Of a DNA stretch of 64,000 nt, positions 24,066 to 33,463 are shown piece after piece (position 1 is the stretch's first letter; each line of letters begins with the position of its first letter). The position numbers and the translations under genes were made by a program. The notes beneath the pieces were generated by a model that was not told where the DNA came from, ran no database searches, and saw only the letters and a list, made by a program, of their open reading frames with translations. Source of the stretch: Cellvibrio sp. 79 (GTDB lineage Bacteria > Pseudomonadota > Gammaproteobacteria > Pseudomonadales > Cellvibrionaceae); contig MVDH01000003.1 in the NCBI GenBank assembly GCA_003056245.1, positions 1,413,331 through 1,477,330 on the forward strand, given 5' to 3'.

Positions 24066-25013
24066 ATGTCGGTACAGTCTGAGCAATCATTACCTTTTGC
24101 AGCGGCATTGAATGATTTTTTTATCTATATTCGCAGTGAAAAACAGCTTTCATTGCATACGCAAACCAACTATGCGCGCGATTTGGAGAAGTTTCAAAAG
24201 TATTGCCTGGAAAAACGTTTATCCGAATTGGATACGCTAACTCCAAACCATATTCGCGTTGCGGTTGCACAGTTACATCGCACTGGATTAGGCGGAAAAA
24301 GTTTGCAGCGTTGGTTATCGTCGCTGCGCAGTTTTTTTCAGTTTTGTATCAAGCGCCGATGGATGAGCAGCAATATTGCCGACGGTATTACTGCACCCAA
24401 ATCACCCAAAAAATTGCCAAAAACCCTGGATGTAGATCAAGCCATTCAATTTGTTGAGGTGCAGGGCGATGATTTCATCCAGCAACGGGATCGCGCGTTG
24501 GTAGAGTTAATTTATTCATCCGGTTTGCGTTTGGCTGAAGTGGTTGCACTTAATCTGAAAGATATTGATTGGGGCGAGGCGATGTTGCGAGTAGTGGCAG
24601 GTAAAGGTGATAAGTCGCGCGTATTGCCAATTGGATCTGCTGCGATGACTGCGCTTCAAAACTGGTTGCCGGCGCGCAAACTTTTTACCACTGATTCGGA
24701 ACAGGCACTGTTTATTACCCAGCGTGGCAGCCGTATCGGACACCGTGCAGTGCAAATTCGTTTACAGCAATTAAGTTTGCAGCAGGGTATGGACACACCG
24801 GTTCATCCGCATATGCTGCGCCATTCTTTTGCGAGCCATATGCTGGAATCCAGCGGTGATTTACGGTTAGTGCAAGAGCTGCTTGGTCACGCGAATATTT
24901 CAACTACCCAGGTGTATACGCATCTTGATTTTCAACATCTTGCCAAAGTCTATGATAAAGCGCATCCGCGCGCGGGACGAAAGCCGGATAGCAATGATGA
25001 AACGCACAAATAA
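24066..25013 (+). CDS. xerC: Tyrosine recombinase XerC
   Basis: The 315-residue protein has the N-terminal SAM-like core-binding domain and a C-terminal catalytic domain. Visible residues are Arg in SSGLRLAEV, Lys in GKGDKSRVLPIG, HMLRHSFASHM, the His in LLGHANISTTQ, and the nucleophile Tyr in VYTHLD. It resolves chromosome dimers at dif with XerD. The genomic position after lysA-dapF-DUF484 supports XerC over XerD. Confidence 0.95.
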   Translation: MSVQSEQSLPFAAALNDFFIYIRSEKQLSLHTQTNYARDLEKFQKYCLEKRLSELDTLTPNHIRVAVAQLHRTGLGGKSLQRWLSSLRSFFQFCIKRRWMSSNIADGITAPKSPKKLPKTLDVDQAIQFVEVQGDDFIQQRDRALVELIYSSGLRLAEVVALNLKDIDWGEAMLRVVAGKGDKSRVLPIGSAAMTALQNWLPARKLFTTDSEQALFITQRGSRIGHRAVQIRLQQLSLQQGMDTPVHPHMLRHSFASHMLESSGDLRLVQELLGHANISTTQVYTHLDFQHLAKVYDKAHPRAGRKPDSNDETHK

Positions 25014-25041
25014 AAATGACGACCTAATGGCCGCCATTTTT
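25012..25041 (-). terminator. Terminator of the glycine-zipper gene, overlapping the xerC end
   Basis: AAAAATGGCGGCC pairs with GGTCGTCATTTTT across a 4-base loop. The two differences are G-U pairs only in the minus-strand transcript (A-C mismatches in the other), so the hairpin is tuned for the minus strand. It begins at the xerC stop codon. Confidence 0.7.
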
Positions 25042-25077
25042 ATTTTCTGTTTTGCTTTTTACAGGATAATTATTTAT

Positions 25078-25623
25078 CTAGCGGATCGAATTTTCATTCG
25101 ATGAAATCACCAGTTCGCCATCCTGTACTGGAATTCTATCGCCCGGATCGCGATCCAATCTTATATTGGATTCCTTGCCTTTCAAGCGATATATCACGTT
25201 GTAGCCGGTAATGTCCTCGCGCGTTTCATAAACTGTTTTGCAGCGTTTTTCGACAGTGGTATAGGTATCACCTTCCTGCATATTTTTTTGCACTTTATCA
25301 CCGGCATAACCACCGGCAACCGCACCTGCAACTGTTGCGACTTTTTTGCCATTGCCGCCGCCTACCTGATGACCAAGAACGCCACCCAATACTGCACCAA
25401 CAGCTTTACCGGCAATCCGGTTTTCATCTTTAACCGGTCTTTGTTTAACGACGGTTTCGTCGCGACATTCCTGGTGCGGGATTTTAGTTTGCTTGGTGAT
25501 GGGAGTTGTGCGCACAACTTCTGCGTAATTGGGCTCTTTCAATAATTGATAACTCCCAATCGCACCACCCGCTGTGGCAATACCTACACCCAGTACCGTA
25601 CCAATTAACATGGATTTGTTCAT
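25078..25623 (-). CDS. Glycine-zipper envelope protein
   Basis: The 181-residue protein has a hydrophobic N-terminal segment (about 4-27) and a central glycine-zipper pair (AVGAVLGGVLGHQVGGG ... VAGAVAGGYAGD, about 95-125), as in the SlyB/PCP-like 2TM glycine-zipper family. A C-terminal region follows with paired Cys. It is probably a cell-envelope integrity or osmotic-stress protein. It converges with xerC and is monocistronic. Confidence 0.78.
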   Translation of the reverse strand: MNKSMLIGTVLGVGIATAGGAIGSYQLLKEPNYAEVVRTTPITKQTKIPHQECRDETVVKQRPVKDENRIAGKAVGAVLGGVLGHQVGGGNGKKVATVAGAVAGGYAGDKVQKNMQEGDTYTTVEKRCKTVYETREDITGYNVIYRLKGKESNIRLDRDPGDRIPVQDGELVISSNENSIR

Positions 25624-25845
25624 GATTTTTCTCCTGCGGTTCGCGCTTCATCTTTACGTGAGACCAGTTTAAGCAGGTTTTTTCTGAACAATAACTTAAC
25701 AGGCGCCATTGAGTACGCAAGGTGAGAAATGGCAGGCGAGGTAACTGTGATGCGGTTCGTTTTTAGCAGCGTTTGTCGCGCTCTTTATTTTCAATTAAAA
25801 GAGTGCACTGGAATAAAAATACAAATAAAAACTAATTATCAGGAA

Positions 25846-26481
25846 TTAATTAGCAGCCAATTCGCGAAAAATTTGCGCATAAGTTTCTGGTGGTTGTGCG
25901 CCTTGCACTAAATGCCGGTTATTAATAATGACACTTGGAACGGCAGTGATTCCGGCATCAATCCACTGTTGTTGTCTCGCCCGTACTTCAGCAAAGAGTT
26001 CGTCGCTGGCGAGAATTTTTTCCGCACGCTCTTTATTCAGCGGCAATAACGTCACAAGATCGAGCAGTACTTCTGTGTCATTGATGTTGCGCCCCTCTCC
26101 CTGATAAGCACGCACTAATGCTCGTTTGAGTTCTAATTGTTCTTCCGCTGAGTATTCCTGCTCCACCCAATAGAGCAAACGCTGGCTATTAAAACTGTTC
26201 CAGATAAATTCGCGCGGAGCAAATTGAAAACCAAGTTCATTGCCACGCGCCTGGATGTTGCGATGTGTCTGGGCGATTTGCTCTGCGCTCATTCCGTATT
26301 TTTGCTGCAGGTAATCCACCAGTTTTACACCGGCTGCAGGTAATTGCGGATTGAGTTCAAATGGCTGGCAATGTACTTCAATGTCGAGGTCAGCGCTGCG
26401 CGTGATCGCAGCTTCCAATGCGGCAAGGCCTAATGCGCACCAGGGGCAGTTAACATCTGAAACAAAATCGACACGTAACAT
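25846..26481 (-). CDS. DsbA-family oxidoreductase (FrnE-like)
   Basis: The 211-residue protein begins VDFVSDVNCPWCALG, a thioredoxin-fold CxxC active site (CPWC) with the helical insertion of 2-hydroxychromene-2-carboxylate isomerase/FrnE relatives. The cis-Pro region reads ITAVPSVIINNRHLVQGAQ. There is no signal peptide, so it works in the cytoplasm, probably as a disulfide isomerase or glutathione-dependent enzyme. It stands alone between the glycine-zipper gene and the divergent GH53 gene. Confidence 0.85.
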   Translation of the reverse strand: MLRVDFVSDVNCPWCALGLAALEAAITRSADLDIEVHCQPFELNPQLPAAGVKLVDYLQQKYGMSAEQIAQTHRNIQARGNELGFQFAPREFIWNSFNSQRLLYWVEQEYSAEEQLELKRALVRAYQGEGRNINDTEVLLDLVTLLPLNKERAEKILASDELFAEVRARQQQWIDAGITAVPSVIINNRHLVQGAQPPETYAQIFRELAAN

Positions 26482-26645
26482 GGATTATTCCCAGGGGGCA
26501 TCAATGGTGAATCGGAATTATAGATCCTGTCAGAGATCAGGATTAACTTGTCTTAAATTAAGATTTATATTATAAATTGGGTTCTGGAGTTGGTAGTCTC
26601 CAGAGGGATCGTCCGTAGATTATCGTCCCGGGCGAGTGAGTGATT

Positions 26646-26660
26646 CAATAACAATAACGG
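26646..26660 (+). promoter_or_regulatory. CAATAACAATAACGG leader element of the GH53 gene
   Basis: This 15-base element lies 9 bp before the GH53 start codon. It matches the leader words ahead of the two GH5 genes more than 16 kb away, which points to a common feature of glycosidase leaders in this genome. Confidence 0.4.
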
Positions 26661-26668
26661 ATACCACT

Positions 26669-27676
26669 ATGAAACCAAGAAAACACCTTCTATCTGCCTG
26701 TATAGGCGCCTTGCTGTTGGCCGCTGTCAGCGGTAGTTCTGCTGCACCGGTTAAAGGGGCGGATATTAGCTGGACCTCGGAAATCGAAGCCAATGGCTAC
26801 AGCTATTACAATCGCAGCGGTGTGAAGAAAGATATTCTGGCGATCATGAAAGAGCAGGGCATGACCGCCGTGCGGTTGCGCGTCTGGGTAAATCCCGCCG
26901 ATGGCTGGTACAGCGGCACCCAGGATGTCGTCGCCAAAGCGAAGCGCGCAAAAGCGGCGGGTATGAAAGTGATGATCGATTTCCACTACAGCGATAGCTG
27001 GGCGGACCCGGGCAAACAAACCAAACCAGCCGCGTGGAACAGCTATACATTCCAGCAATTGATGGATGCGGTTTGGAATTCCACGCGTTTTACACTGCAG
27101 GCAGTGAAGGACGCGGGCGTGACTGTTGATTGGGTACAGGTTGGCAATGAAACCAATAACGGTATGCTGTGGAATGACGGCAAGGCATCGACCAGCATGC
27201 AAAATTACGCATGGTTAACCAACACTGGCTACAACGCGGTAAAAAGTATTTATTCCAGCGCAAAAGTGGTGGTGCATTTGGCAAATTGCCACGATAACGC
27301 CAATTTCCGCTGGATTTTTGATGGGCTGAAAAACAACGGCGCCAAGTTCGATATTATCGGTGCGTCTTCGTATCCCACAAACGCATCGGGTTATACCTGG
27401 CAAAATGCCAACACCGCGTGTCTCACTAACTTGAACGATATGGTGAGCCGCTACGGTGTACCGGTGATGATTTCTGAAATCGGTGTGCCCTGGGATCACT
27501 CACAAGCGCAAACCATTGTGAAAGATATGGTTACTAAAGTGGGTCAGGTCAGTGGTGGCAAAGGCGTGGCGATTTTCTACTGGGAACCGCAAGCGCGCCC
27601 GGGTTGGAAAGGGTATACGCTCGGTGCTATGGATAATAACGGCAAGGCAACGGCAGTGTGGGATGCGTTTAAATAA
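26669..27676 (+). CDS. Secreted GH53 endo-beta-1,4-galactanase
   Basis: The 335-residue protein has a signal peptide ending SSAA and a single GH53 barrel. It is rich in GH53 landmarks: KGADISW, VRLRVWVNP, MKVMIDFHYSDSWADPGKQ, acid/base E in VQVGNETNNG and nucleophile E in VMISEIGVPW. The family cleaves beta-1,4-galactan side chains of pectin (rhamnogalacturonan I). The ATG at 26669 starts the signal peptide; an upstream in-frame GTG would add 11 residues with no export logic. There is no CBM. It is a stand-alone gene with its own terminator. Confidence 0.95.
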   Translation: MKPRKHLLSACIGALLLAAVSGSSAAPVKGADISWTSEIEANGYSYYNRSGVKKDILAIMKEQGMTAVRLRVWVNPADGWYSGTQDVVAKAKRAKAAGMKVMIDFHYSDSWADPGKQTKPAAWNSYTFQQLMDAVWNSTRFTLQAVKDAGVTVDWVQVGNETNNGMLWNDGKASTSMQNYAWLTNTGYNAVKSIYSSAKVVVHLANCHDNANFRWIFDGLKNNGAKFDIIGASSYPTNASGYTWQNANTACLTNLNDMVSRYGVPVMISEIGVPWDHSQAQTIVKDMVTKVGQVSGGKGVAIFYWEPQARPGWKGYTLGAMDNNGKATAVWDAFK

Positions 27677-27727
27677 ATCACACAATAAATAAGTTGTAAC
27701 GGCCGTTCGTGCATTCGCGCGCAAAAT

Positions 27728-27762
27728 AAAAACCGCACAGATAATTTTGTGCGGTTTTTGTT
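27728..27762 (+). terminator. Rho-independent terminator after the GH53 gene
   Basis: AAAAACCGCACA pairs with TGTGCGGTTTTT across an 8-base loop and is followed by GTTTTTTGG. It lies about 50 bp past the stop codon. Confidence 0.85.
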
Positions 27763-27869
27763 TTTTGGTGGGAAGTGCGCATACAAACGCGGGTAAAACA
27801 AGACTGTTTATTTTCCAATTAAATCGTTAGCCTGTTGGGAAAATTGACTGACGAAAAACGGAGCCTCGC

Positions 27870-28205
27870 ATGATGAAATACTGGTTATTTTTGGCAGCCG
27901 CCATCACCGCAGAAGTTATCGCCACCTCCGCACTCAAAGCGAGTGATAATTTTTCCAAAACCATTCCATCCATGATTGTCGTTATCGGTTATGGATTGGC
28001 GTTTTATTTTTTATCCCTCACGTTAAAAGTGATTCCTGTCGGTATTGCTTATGCCATATGGTCTGGTTGCGGCATTGTGTTGATTAGTATCGTGTCCTGG
28101 TTGTTATTCCAGCAAAAACTCGATTTCCCTGCGCTTGTCGGTATGGGATTAATTATTGCCGGCGTAGTTGTTATCAACGTGTTTTCCAAATCAACCGGCC
28201 ATTAA
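27870..28205 (+). CDS. Small multidrug resistance (SMR) transporter
   Basis: The 111-residue protein has four membrane helices and the SMR signature [12 protein letters not shown] with the essential glutamate near residue 15. [12 protein letters not shown] and the helix-4 dimer motif [14 protein letters not shown] also match. It works as a dimer that exchanges protons for cationic drugs or guanidinium/quaternary ammonium compounds. GGAG lies 6 bases before the ATG. It stands alone, without a guanidine riboswitch that I can see upstream. Confidence 0.9.
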   Translation: MMKYWLFLAAAITAEVIATSALKASDNFSKTIPSMIVVIGYGLAFYFLSLTLKVIPVGIAYAIWSGCGIVLISIVSWLLFQQKLDFPALVGMGLIIAGVVVINVFSKSTGH

Positions 28206-28366
28206 ATGCGCGGATTTAGCCCCAAAAAATAAACCCCGGTATCGATACCGGCAACCAGCCGATCATCCGGCAGTACTGCGGGTCTAATTGCTGCTAGTAT
28301 TCCCATCTATTATCCGGCAATTATAAAAAAATCCCGACCTTGAAGAATCCCGACGAGTTTTTATCT

Positions 28367-31333
28367 ATGTTGAATTTCACCGGTATTCCCCCTGAATTGC
28401 AGTCCGCCCCGTTACGTTTTGCCGAGCAGCTTGAGGCGGCGATCCAGCACCAGGGTTTGCCCCACCCGCGCACTATTCTGCCTTCATTAATCAGTTACGA
28501 TGAGTTTTCAGCACAGTTAACCCGCGCGTTTACCGCGAGCGAATTTATCGCCAAAACCTCCGCTCAAAAACCCGCGTTGTTGTTGGAATTGATTGAATCC
28601 GGTGTGCTTTTTCGCCCGCAGACCGATGCGGATCTGGATGCGTTCGCGGCAGTCATTAGTGCTGGCGTCAACGATGCCGATGTGGATGCGCGCCTGCGCC
28701 GCGAGCGCAATAAAGCGATGATCCGGATTATCTGGCGCGATCTGAATCGCCTTGCAACCATGAGCGAAGTGACGGCGGAGTTATCGCGCTTTGCGGATAA
28801 ATCCATTCGGTTGGCGGCGGAATATCATTATCGCGCGTTGGAAAAAATGTACGGTACGCCGGTTGGGCGTGAATCTGGCACCGCCCAACCATTTATGGTG
28901 TTGGGAATGGGAAAATTGGGGGCGGGGGAATTAAATATTTCTTCGGATATCGATCTGATTTTTACGTTTCCCGAAGGTGGGGAAACGAATCATGCATCGC
29001 GCGCGGTGAGCAACCAGGAGTTTTTTATCAAGCTTGGCCAGCGAGTGATCAAGAGCCTGGATACGGTAACGGCGGATGGCTTTGTATTTCGTGTGGATAT
29101 GCGTTTGCGTCCCCATGGAGAAAGTGGTGCATTGGCGATGAGTTTTGTGGGTATGGAGGATTACTACCAGACCCAGGGGCGCGAGTGGGAGCGCTACGCC
29201 ATGATCAAGGCGCGCACCGTGGCGATGGCGGGCGGTGAGAATCAGGAGCAAGCGCGCAAAGTCCTGCGCAAGATGTTGCAGCCATTTACCTATCGCCAAT
29301 ATATCGATTTCAGTGCGATTGAATCCCTGCGCGAAATGAAAGGGTTGATCGCCCGGCAAGTACAGCGCAAGGGTATGAACCTGGATGTAAAGCTGGGTGA
29401 GGGCGGTATCCGCGAAGTGGAATTTGTGGTGCAGGTTTTTCAGTTAATACGCGGCGGGCGCGACGCGCTGTTGCGCAAGCGTAAAGTGCCGGTGCTATTG
29501 CCATTGCTGGAGCAGGAAAATTATTTGCCCCCCGGAACCGGCGCGGCATTGCTGGAAGCTTATATTTTCCTGCGCAATACCGAGCATGCGATTCAGGGTT
29601 TTCAGGATAAACAAACCCAGGCGTTACCGGTTGATCCACTTGGGCAGCAGCGCCTGGCCTGGGCGATGGGTTTTGATAACTGGGAACGTTTTTTCTCTAC
29701 GCTGAGTAGCTATCGCCAGCGAGTGAATGCTGAATTTAAAGCGGTAATTGCCGTGCCCGATGAAGAGGAGTCTATCGATCAAAAGGCACTGACCTTTTGT
29801 TTGAGTCTGTGGGAAGGCAGTTTGCAAGGCGAAGATGCGGTTCATGCATTGGAAGCGCGCGATGTGGATTGCGCCGCAGGTCTGGTAAAGAATCTTGCGG
29901 ACCTGCGCGTAAGCCGCGCAATTCTTTCCATGCAAGCCAGTGGACGCACCCGTCTGGATAGTTTTATCCCGCGCTTGTTGCATATGTTATTTGTCGAGGC
30001 TGGTCGCGGTAAGTTGCCTCTAACTATTGCGGAAACCTTTGCCAGAGTTGTGCCTTTTATCGAAGCGGTTGCGCGCCGCACGGCTTATCTGGTGCTGCTT
30101 GTCGAAAATCCCACCGCGTTACACCAGTTGATTCGCCTCTGCGCGGCCAGCCCCTGGATTGCTGATCTGCTCACCCAATACCCGGCCTTGCTCGATGAAT
30201 TGCTGACGCCGGAAAGCCTTTATGCGCCGCCGGATAAGTCCGCATTGCGCGACGAATTGCGTCGCGATGTATTGCGCCTGACCTGGGATGATCTTGAGGG
30301 GCACATGGAAGCCTTGCGCTATTTCCGCCTCGCCCATGGTCTGCGTGTAGCGGCAAGTGAAGTCACTGGCGCCTTGCCGTTGATGAAGGTGAGCGATTAC
30401 CTGACTTTCATCGCCGAAGTGGTGCTGGAACATGTGCTGCAGTTGTCCTGGGAGCACATGGTGGAGCGCCATGGGCGCCCGCGCCGCGCCGATGGTTCGG
30501 TCGATACGGCGGCAGATTTCGTGATTGTTGGCTACGGAAAATTGGGCGGAATCGAGTTGAGCCACGGTTCGGATCTGGATTTGGTATTTATCCATAATAG
30601 CGACTCAACATTATCGACCGATGGCGAGCGCAGTATCGATAACCTGACTTTCTATACTCGTCTGGGCCAGCGGATTATCCATATCCTTAACACCAATACA
30701 CCCACGGGCAAGCTTTACGAAGTGGATATGCGCCTGCGTCCGTCCGGTAATTCGGGGATGCTGGTGTCTTCGCTCGTTGCTTTTGAAAAGTACCAGGCCA
30801 ACGAAGCATGGACCTGGGAGCACCAGGCATTGGTGCGGGCGCGGGTTGTGGCGGGTAGTGCGGAGCTCGGTGAACAATTTGAGGTGGTGCGCCAGCGTAT
30901 TCTGGGGCGTGAGCGCGAGTTGGACCAACTGCGTAAGGACGTGGCCGATATGCGCCGTAAAATGCGCGAACAATTGGGCAGCGAAGCTAAATCCAAAGCC
31001 GCAAACACGCCGTTATTTAATTTGAAACAGGATGCCGGTGGTATCGTGGATATTGAATTTATGGTTCAATACGCGGCTTTGGCTTGGGCGTCCAAATCGC
31101 CCGGCGTCATCCGGTACACGGACAACATTCGCATACTCGGATCACTGGAAGAGGCAGGCTTACTGGATGCCGATTCCGTGGCCCACCTGATCGCCGCTTA
31201 CAAAGCATACCGATCCACCGGACACAGCCTTGCGCTACAGCGACAGGAGGCAGTGCTGGAAGGTGATAATCACTTTACTGAAGAACGTGCGCAGGTCACG
31301 GCGATATGGGATCGCTTGATCGGCCACCCCTGA
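28367..31333 (+). CDS. glnE: Bifunctional glutamine synthetase adenylyltransferase/adenylyl-removing enzyme
   Basis: The 988-residue protein has two nucleotidyltransferase domains, each with its metal motif: GMGKLGAGELNISSDIDLIF near residue 190 (adenylyl removal) and GYGKLGGIELSHGSDLDLVF near residue 720 (adenylylation). Each is followed by a GlnD-linked helical domain (GGIREVEFVVQVFQ; GGIVDIEFMVQY). It adjusts glutamine synthetase activity to nitrogen supply. The ATG at 28367 follows GACGAG; a TTG 27 bp upstream is an alternative. ilvE follows 37 bp later, as in Pseudomonas. Confidence 0.95.
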   Translation: MLNFTGIPPELQSAPLRFAEQLEAAIQHQGLPHPRTILPSLISYDEFSAQLTRAFTASEFIAKTSAQKPALLLELIESGVLFRPQTDADLDAFAAVISAGVNDADVDARLRRERNKAMIRIIWRDLNRLATMSEVTAELSRFADKSIRLAAEYHYRALEKMYGTPVGRESGTAQPFMVLGMGKLGAGELNISSDIDLIFTFPEGGETNHASRAVSNQEFFIKLGQRVIKSLDTVTADGFVFRVDMRLRPHGESGALAMSFVGMEDYYQTQGREWERYAMIKARTVAMAGGENQEQARKVLRKMLQPFTYRQYIDFSAIESLREMKGLIARQVQRKGMNLDVKLGEGGIREVEFVVQVFQLIRGGRDALLRKRKVPVLLPLLEQENYLPPGTGAALLEAYIFLRNTEHAIQGFQDKQTQALPVDPLGQQRLAWAMGFDNWERFFSTLSSYRQRVNAEFKAVIAVPDEEESIDQKALTFCLSLWEGSLQGEDAVHALEARDVDCAAGLVKNLADLRVSRAILSMQASGRTRLDSFIPRLLHMLFVEAGRGKLPLTIAETFARVVPFIEAVARRTAYLVLLVENPTALHQLIRLCAASPWIADLLTQYPALLDELLTPESLYAPPDKSALRDELRRDVLRLTWDDLEGHMEALRYFRLAHGLRVAASEVTGALPLMKVSDYLTFIAEVVLEHVLQLSWEHMVERHGRPRRADGSVDTAADFVIVGYGKLGGIELSHGSDLDLVFIHNSDSTLSTDGERSIDNLTFYTRLGQRIIHILNTNTPTGKLYEVDMRLRPSGNSGMLVSSLVAFEKYQANEAWTWEHQALVRARVVAGSAELGEQFEVVRQRILGRERELDQLRKDVADMRRKMREQLGSEAKSKAANTPLFNLKQDAGGIVDIEFMVQYAALAWASKSPGVIRYTDNIRILGSLEEAGLLDADSVAHLIAAYKAYRSTGHSLALQRQEAVLEGDNHFTEERAQVTAIWDRLIGHP

Positions 31334-31370
31334 TTACACAGACTTTTTTATAAAGAATTTGGAGTTAGCT

Positions 31371-32300
31371 ATGTCTTTTGCCGATCGCGACGGCGTCATA
31401 TGGCTCGATGGTGAACTCATTCCGTGGCGCGATGCCAAGGTTCACGTTTTAACCCATACCCTGCATTACGGTATGGGTGTTTTTGAAGGCGTTCGTGCAT
31501 ACAAAAGCGATACGTTGGGCACCAGTATTTTCCGTTTGCAAGAACACACTGACCGTTTATTCCGCTCTGCCCACATCATGCGCATGAAAATGCCTTACAC
31601 CAAAGATGTGGTTAACGAAGCACACAAGCAAGTTGTCCGTGAAAATGGTTTGGCGGAAGCCTACCTGCGCCCGATGGCGTTTTATGGTTCCGAAGGTATG
31701 GGCCTGCGCGCCGATAACCTGAAAGTGCACATCATGGTTGCGGCATGGCACTGGCCATCGTACATGTCACCGGAAGCGCGCGATTTGGGTATCCGTATTC
31801 GCACCTCAAGCTACACTCGCCACCACGTGAATATTTCCATGTGTAAAGCGAAAGCCAACGGCCACTACATCAATTCACTGCTGGCGTTGCAAGAAGCGCT
31901 GGATAGCGGTTGTGAAGAAGCGTTGTTGCTTGATGCTGAAGGTTATGTTGCAGAAGGCAGCGGTGAGAACTTCTTCCTGGTGCGCAATGGCGTTATCTAT
32001 ACACCGGAATTGACTTCATGCCTGGACGGCATTACCCGCAACAGCATTTTCCAATTGGCTGCTGACTGCGGTTACATCATCAAGGAAAAACGCATTACGC
32101 GCGATGAGGTTTATGTTGCGGACGAAGCATTCTTCACCGGTACTGCCGCTGAAGTATTGCCGATTCGCGAATTGGATGGCCGTCAAATTGGTGAAGGTCG
32201 TCGTGGCCCCATCACTACCCGGTTGCAGGATTTGTATTTCAAATCGGTGCGCGGCGAATTGCCCGAGCATACTAACTGGTTGGCCCCGGTCGCCAAATAA
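31371..32300 (+). CDS. ilvE: Branched-chain amino acid aminotransferase
   Basis: The 309-residue fold-type IV PLP aminotransferase has VHVLTHTLHYGMGVFEGVRAY, the PLP lysine in CKAKANGHYINS, and EGSGENFFLVRNG, which bind cofactor and substrate. It makes valine, leucine and isoleucine from their keto acids. GGAG lies 6 bases before the ATG at 31371; the TTG upstream is not needed. glnE-ilvE-waaF order is kept from Pseudomonas-like genomes. Confidence 0.95.
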   Translation: MSFADRDGVIWLDGELIPWRDAKVHVLTHTLHYGMGVFEGVRAYKSDTLGTSIFRLQEHTDRLFRSAHIMRMKMPYTKDVVNEAHKQVVRENGLAEAYLRPMAFYGSEGMGLRADNLKVHIMVAAWHWPSYMSPEARDLGIRIRTSSYTRHHVNISMCKAKANGHYINSLLALQEALDSGCEEALLLDAEGYVAEGSGENFFLVRNGVIYTPELTSCLDGITRNSIFQLAADCGYIIKEKRITRDEVYVADEAFFTGTAAEVLPIRELDGRQIGEGRRGPITTRLQDLYFKSVRGELPEHTNWLAPVAK

Positions 32301-32319
32301 CTGTTTATGACCGACACAT

Positions 32320-32341
32320 AACGGAGCCAACTGGCTCCGTT
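32320..32341 (+). terminator. Hairpin terminator after ilvE
   Basis: AACGGAGC pairs with GCTCCGTT around a 6-base loop that could shorten by further pairing, followed by ATTGTTTTG. It separates ilvE from the LPS genes. Confidence 0.7.
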
Positions 32342-32375
32342 ATTGTTTTGCCCTCTCACAATTAACTAATCATCT

Positions 32376-33458
32376 ATGTCTGAAATTCAGTTTCCAGCAG
32401 AGCTAAAAAAAATCCGGAAAATTCTGGTAATCGGCCCTGCATGGATTGGCGATATGATGATGGCGCATACGCTTTTTCAATTGCTGAAACAGCGCAATCC
32501 CAATGTTCAAATAGATGTATTGGCGTCCGGTTGGACGCGGCAGTTATTGATCCGCATGCCGGAGGTGCACCAGGCAATTGATATGCCGATAGGTCACGGC
32601 AGCCTCGCATTTGCCGAGCGGCGCGCGCAAGGAAAAGAATTGGCGGCACATCATTACGACCAGGCAATCTTATTACCCAATTCATTTAAATCTGCTTTCA
32701 TTCCATTTTTTGCGAATATTCCATTGCGTACCGGTTGGCGTGGTGAAATGCGTTATGGTTTGCTCAATGATATTCGGGTATTGGAAAAAAAGCGTTTTCC
32801 ATTGATGGTGCAACGTTACGCTGCATTGGCGTTACCAAAAAATAGCGAACCATTAACGGAATTTCCTTATCCGCGCTTAACGGTAGATCAACGCCAGCGA
32901 CCACAATTGTTAACAAAATTTGCGTTGCAGTTGAATCGCCCGCTGTTAATAATTTGCCCCGGTGCAGAATATGGTCCGGCCAAACGTTGGCCCGAACATT
33001 ATTTTGCTGAAGTGGCCGATGAAAAAATTCGTGCAGGTTGGCAAGTGTGGTTAATGGGATCTGCTAAAGATTGCGAAGTGACCGACGCAATTCGTAAATT
33101 ATTATTAGATGAAGAGCGTGAGCATTGTTTTAATCTTGCGGGTAGTACCAATCTCGGCGAAGCGATTGATTTAATGGACTGTGCCGACGCAGTATTAAGT
33201 AATGATTCGGGGTTGATGCATGTTGCAGCAGCACTGCAAAAACCATTGGCCGTCATTTATGGTTCCACTTCTCCAGAGCACACACCGCCGTTGGCTGAGC
33301 GAGTCACTATCATTAGCAAAAAAATTGAATGCGCCCCCTGTTTTGAACGCGAATGTCCCAAGGTGCATCATAAATGTTTGCGGGACTTAATGCCGCAACA
33401 AGTTATTGATGCATTGAATTCACTCATCCCCCAACCATTAAAATCGATAGCAGATTGA
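32376..33458 (+). CDS. waaF: ADP-heptose:LPS heptosyltransferase II
   Basis: The 360-residue GT9 enzyme begins ILVIGPAWIGDMMMAHTLF and later has CPGAEYGPAKRWP, the MDCADAVLSNDSGLMHVAAAL nucleotide-sugar motif and YGSTSPEHTPPL, all typical of WaaF. It adds the second heptose to the LPS inner core on the inner face of the membrane. The stop codon is 6 bases before the start of the WaaG-WaaP fusion, so translation is probably linked. Confidence 0.93.
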   Translation: MSEIQFPAELKKIRKILVIGPAWIGDMMMAHTLFQLLKQRNPNVQIDVLASGWTRQLLIRMPEVHQAIDMPIGHGSLAFAERRAQGKELAAHHYDQAILLPNSFKSAFIPFFANIPLRTGWRGEMRYGLLNDIRVLEKKRFPLMVQRYAALALPKNSEPLTEFPYPRLTVDQRQRPQLLTKFALQLNRPLLIICPGAEYGPAKRWPEHYFAEVADEKIRAGWQVWLMGSAKDCEVTDAIRKLLLDEEREHCFNLAGSTNLGEAIDLMDCADAVLSNDSGLMHVAAALQKPLAVIYGSTSPEHTPPLAERVTIISKKIECAPCFERECPKVHHKCLRDLMPQQVIDALNSLIPQPLKSIAD

Positions 33459-33463
33459 AGCGA

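Noticed and set aside
29624-29983. Long minus-strand frame opposite glnE
   Set aside because: Antisense shadow of a G+C-rich gene with strong codon bias; glnE has clear domains.
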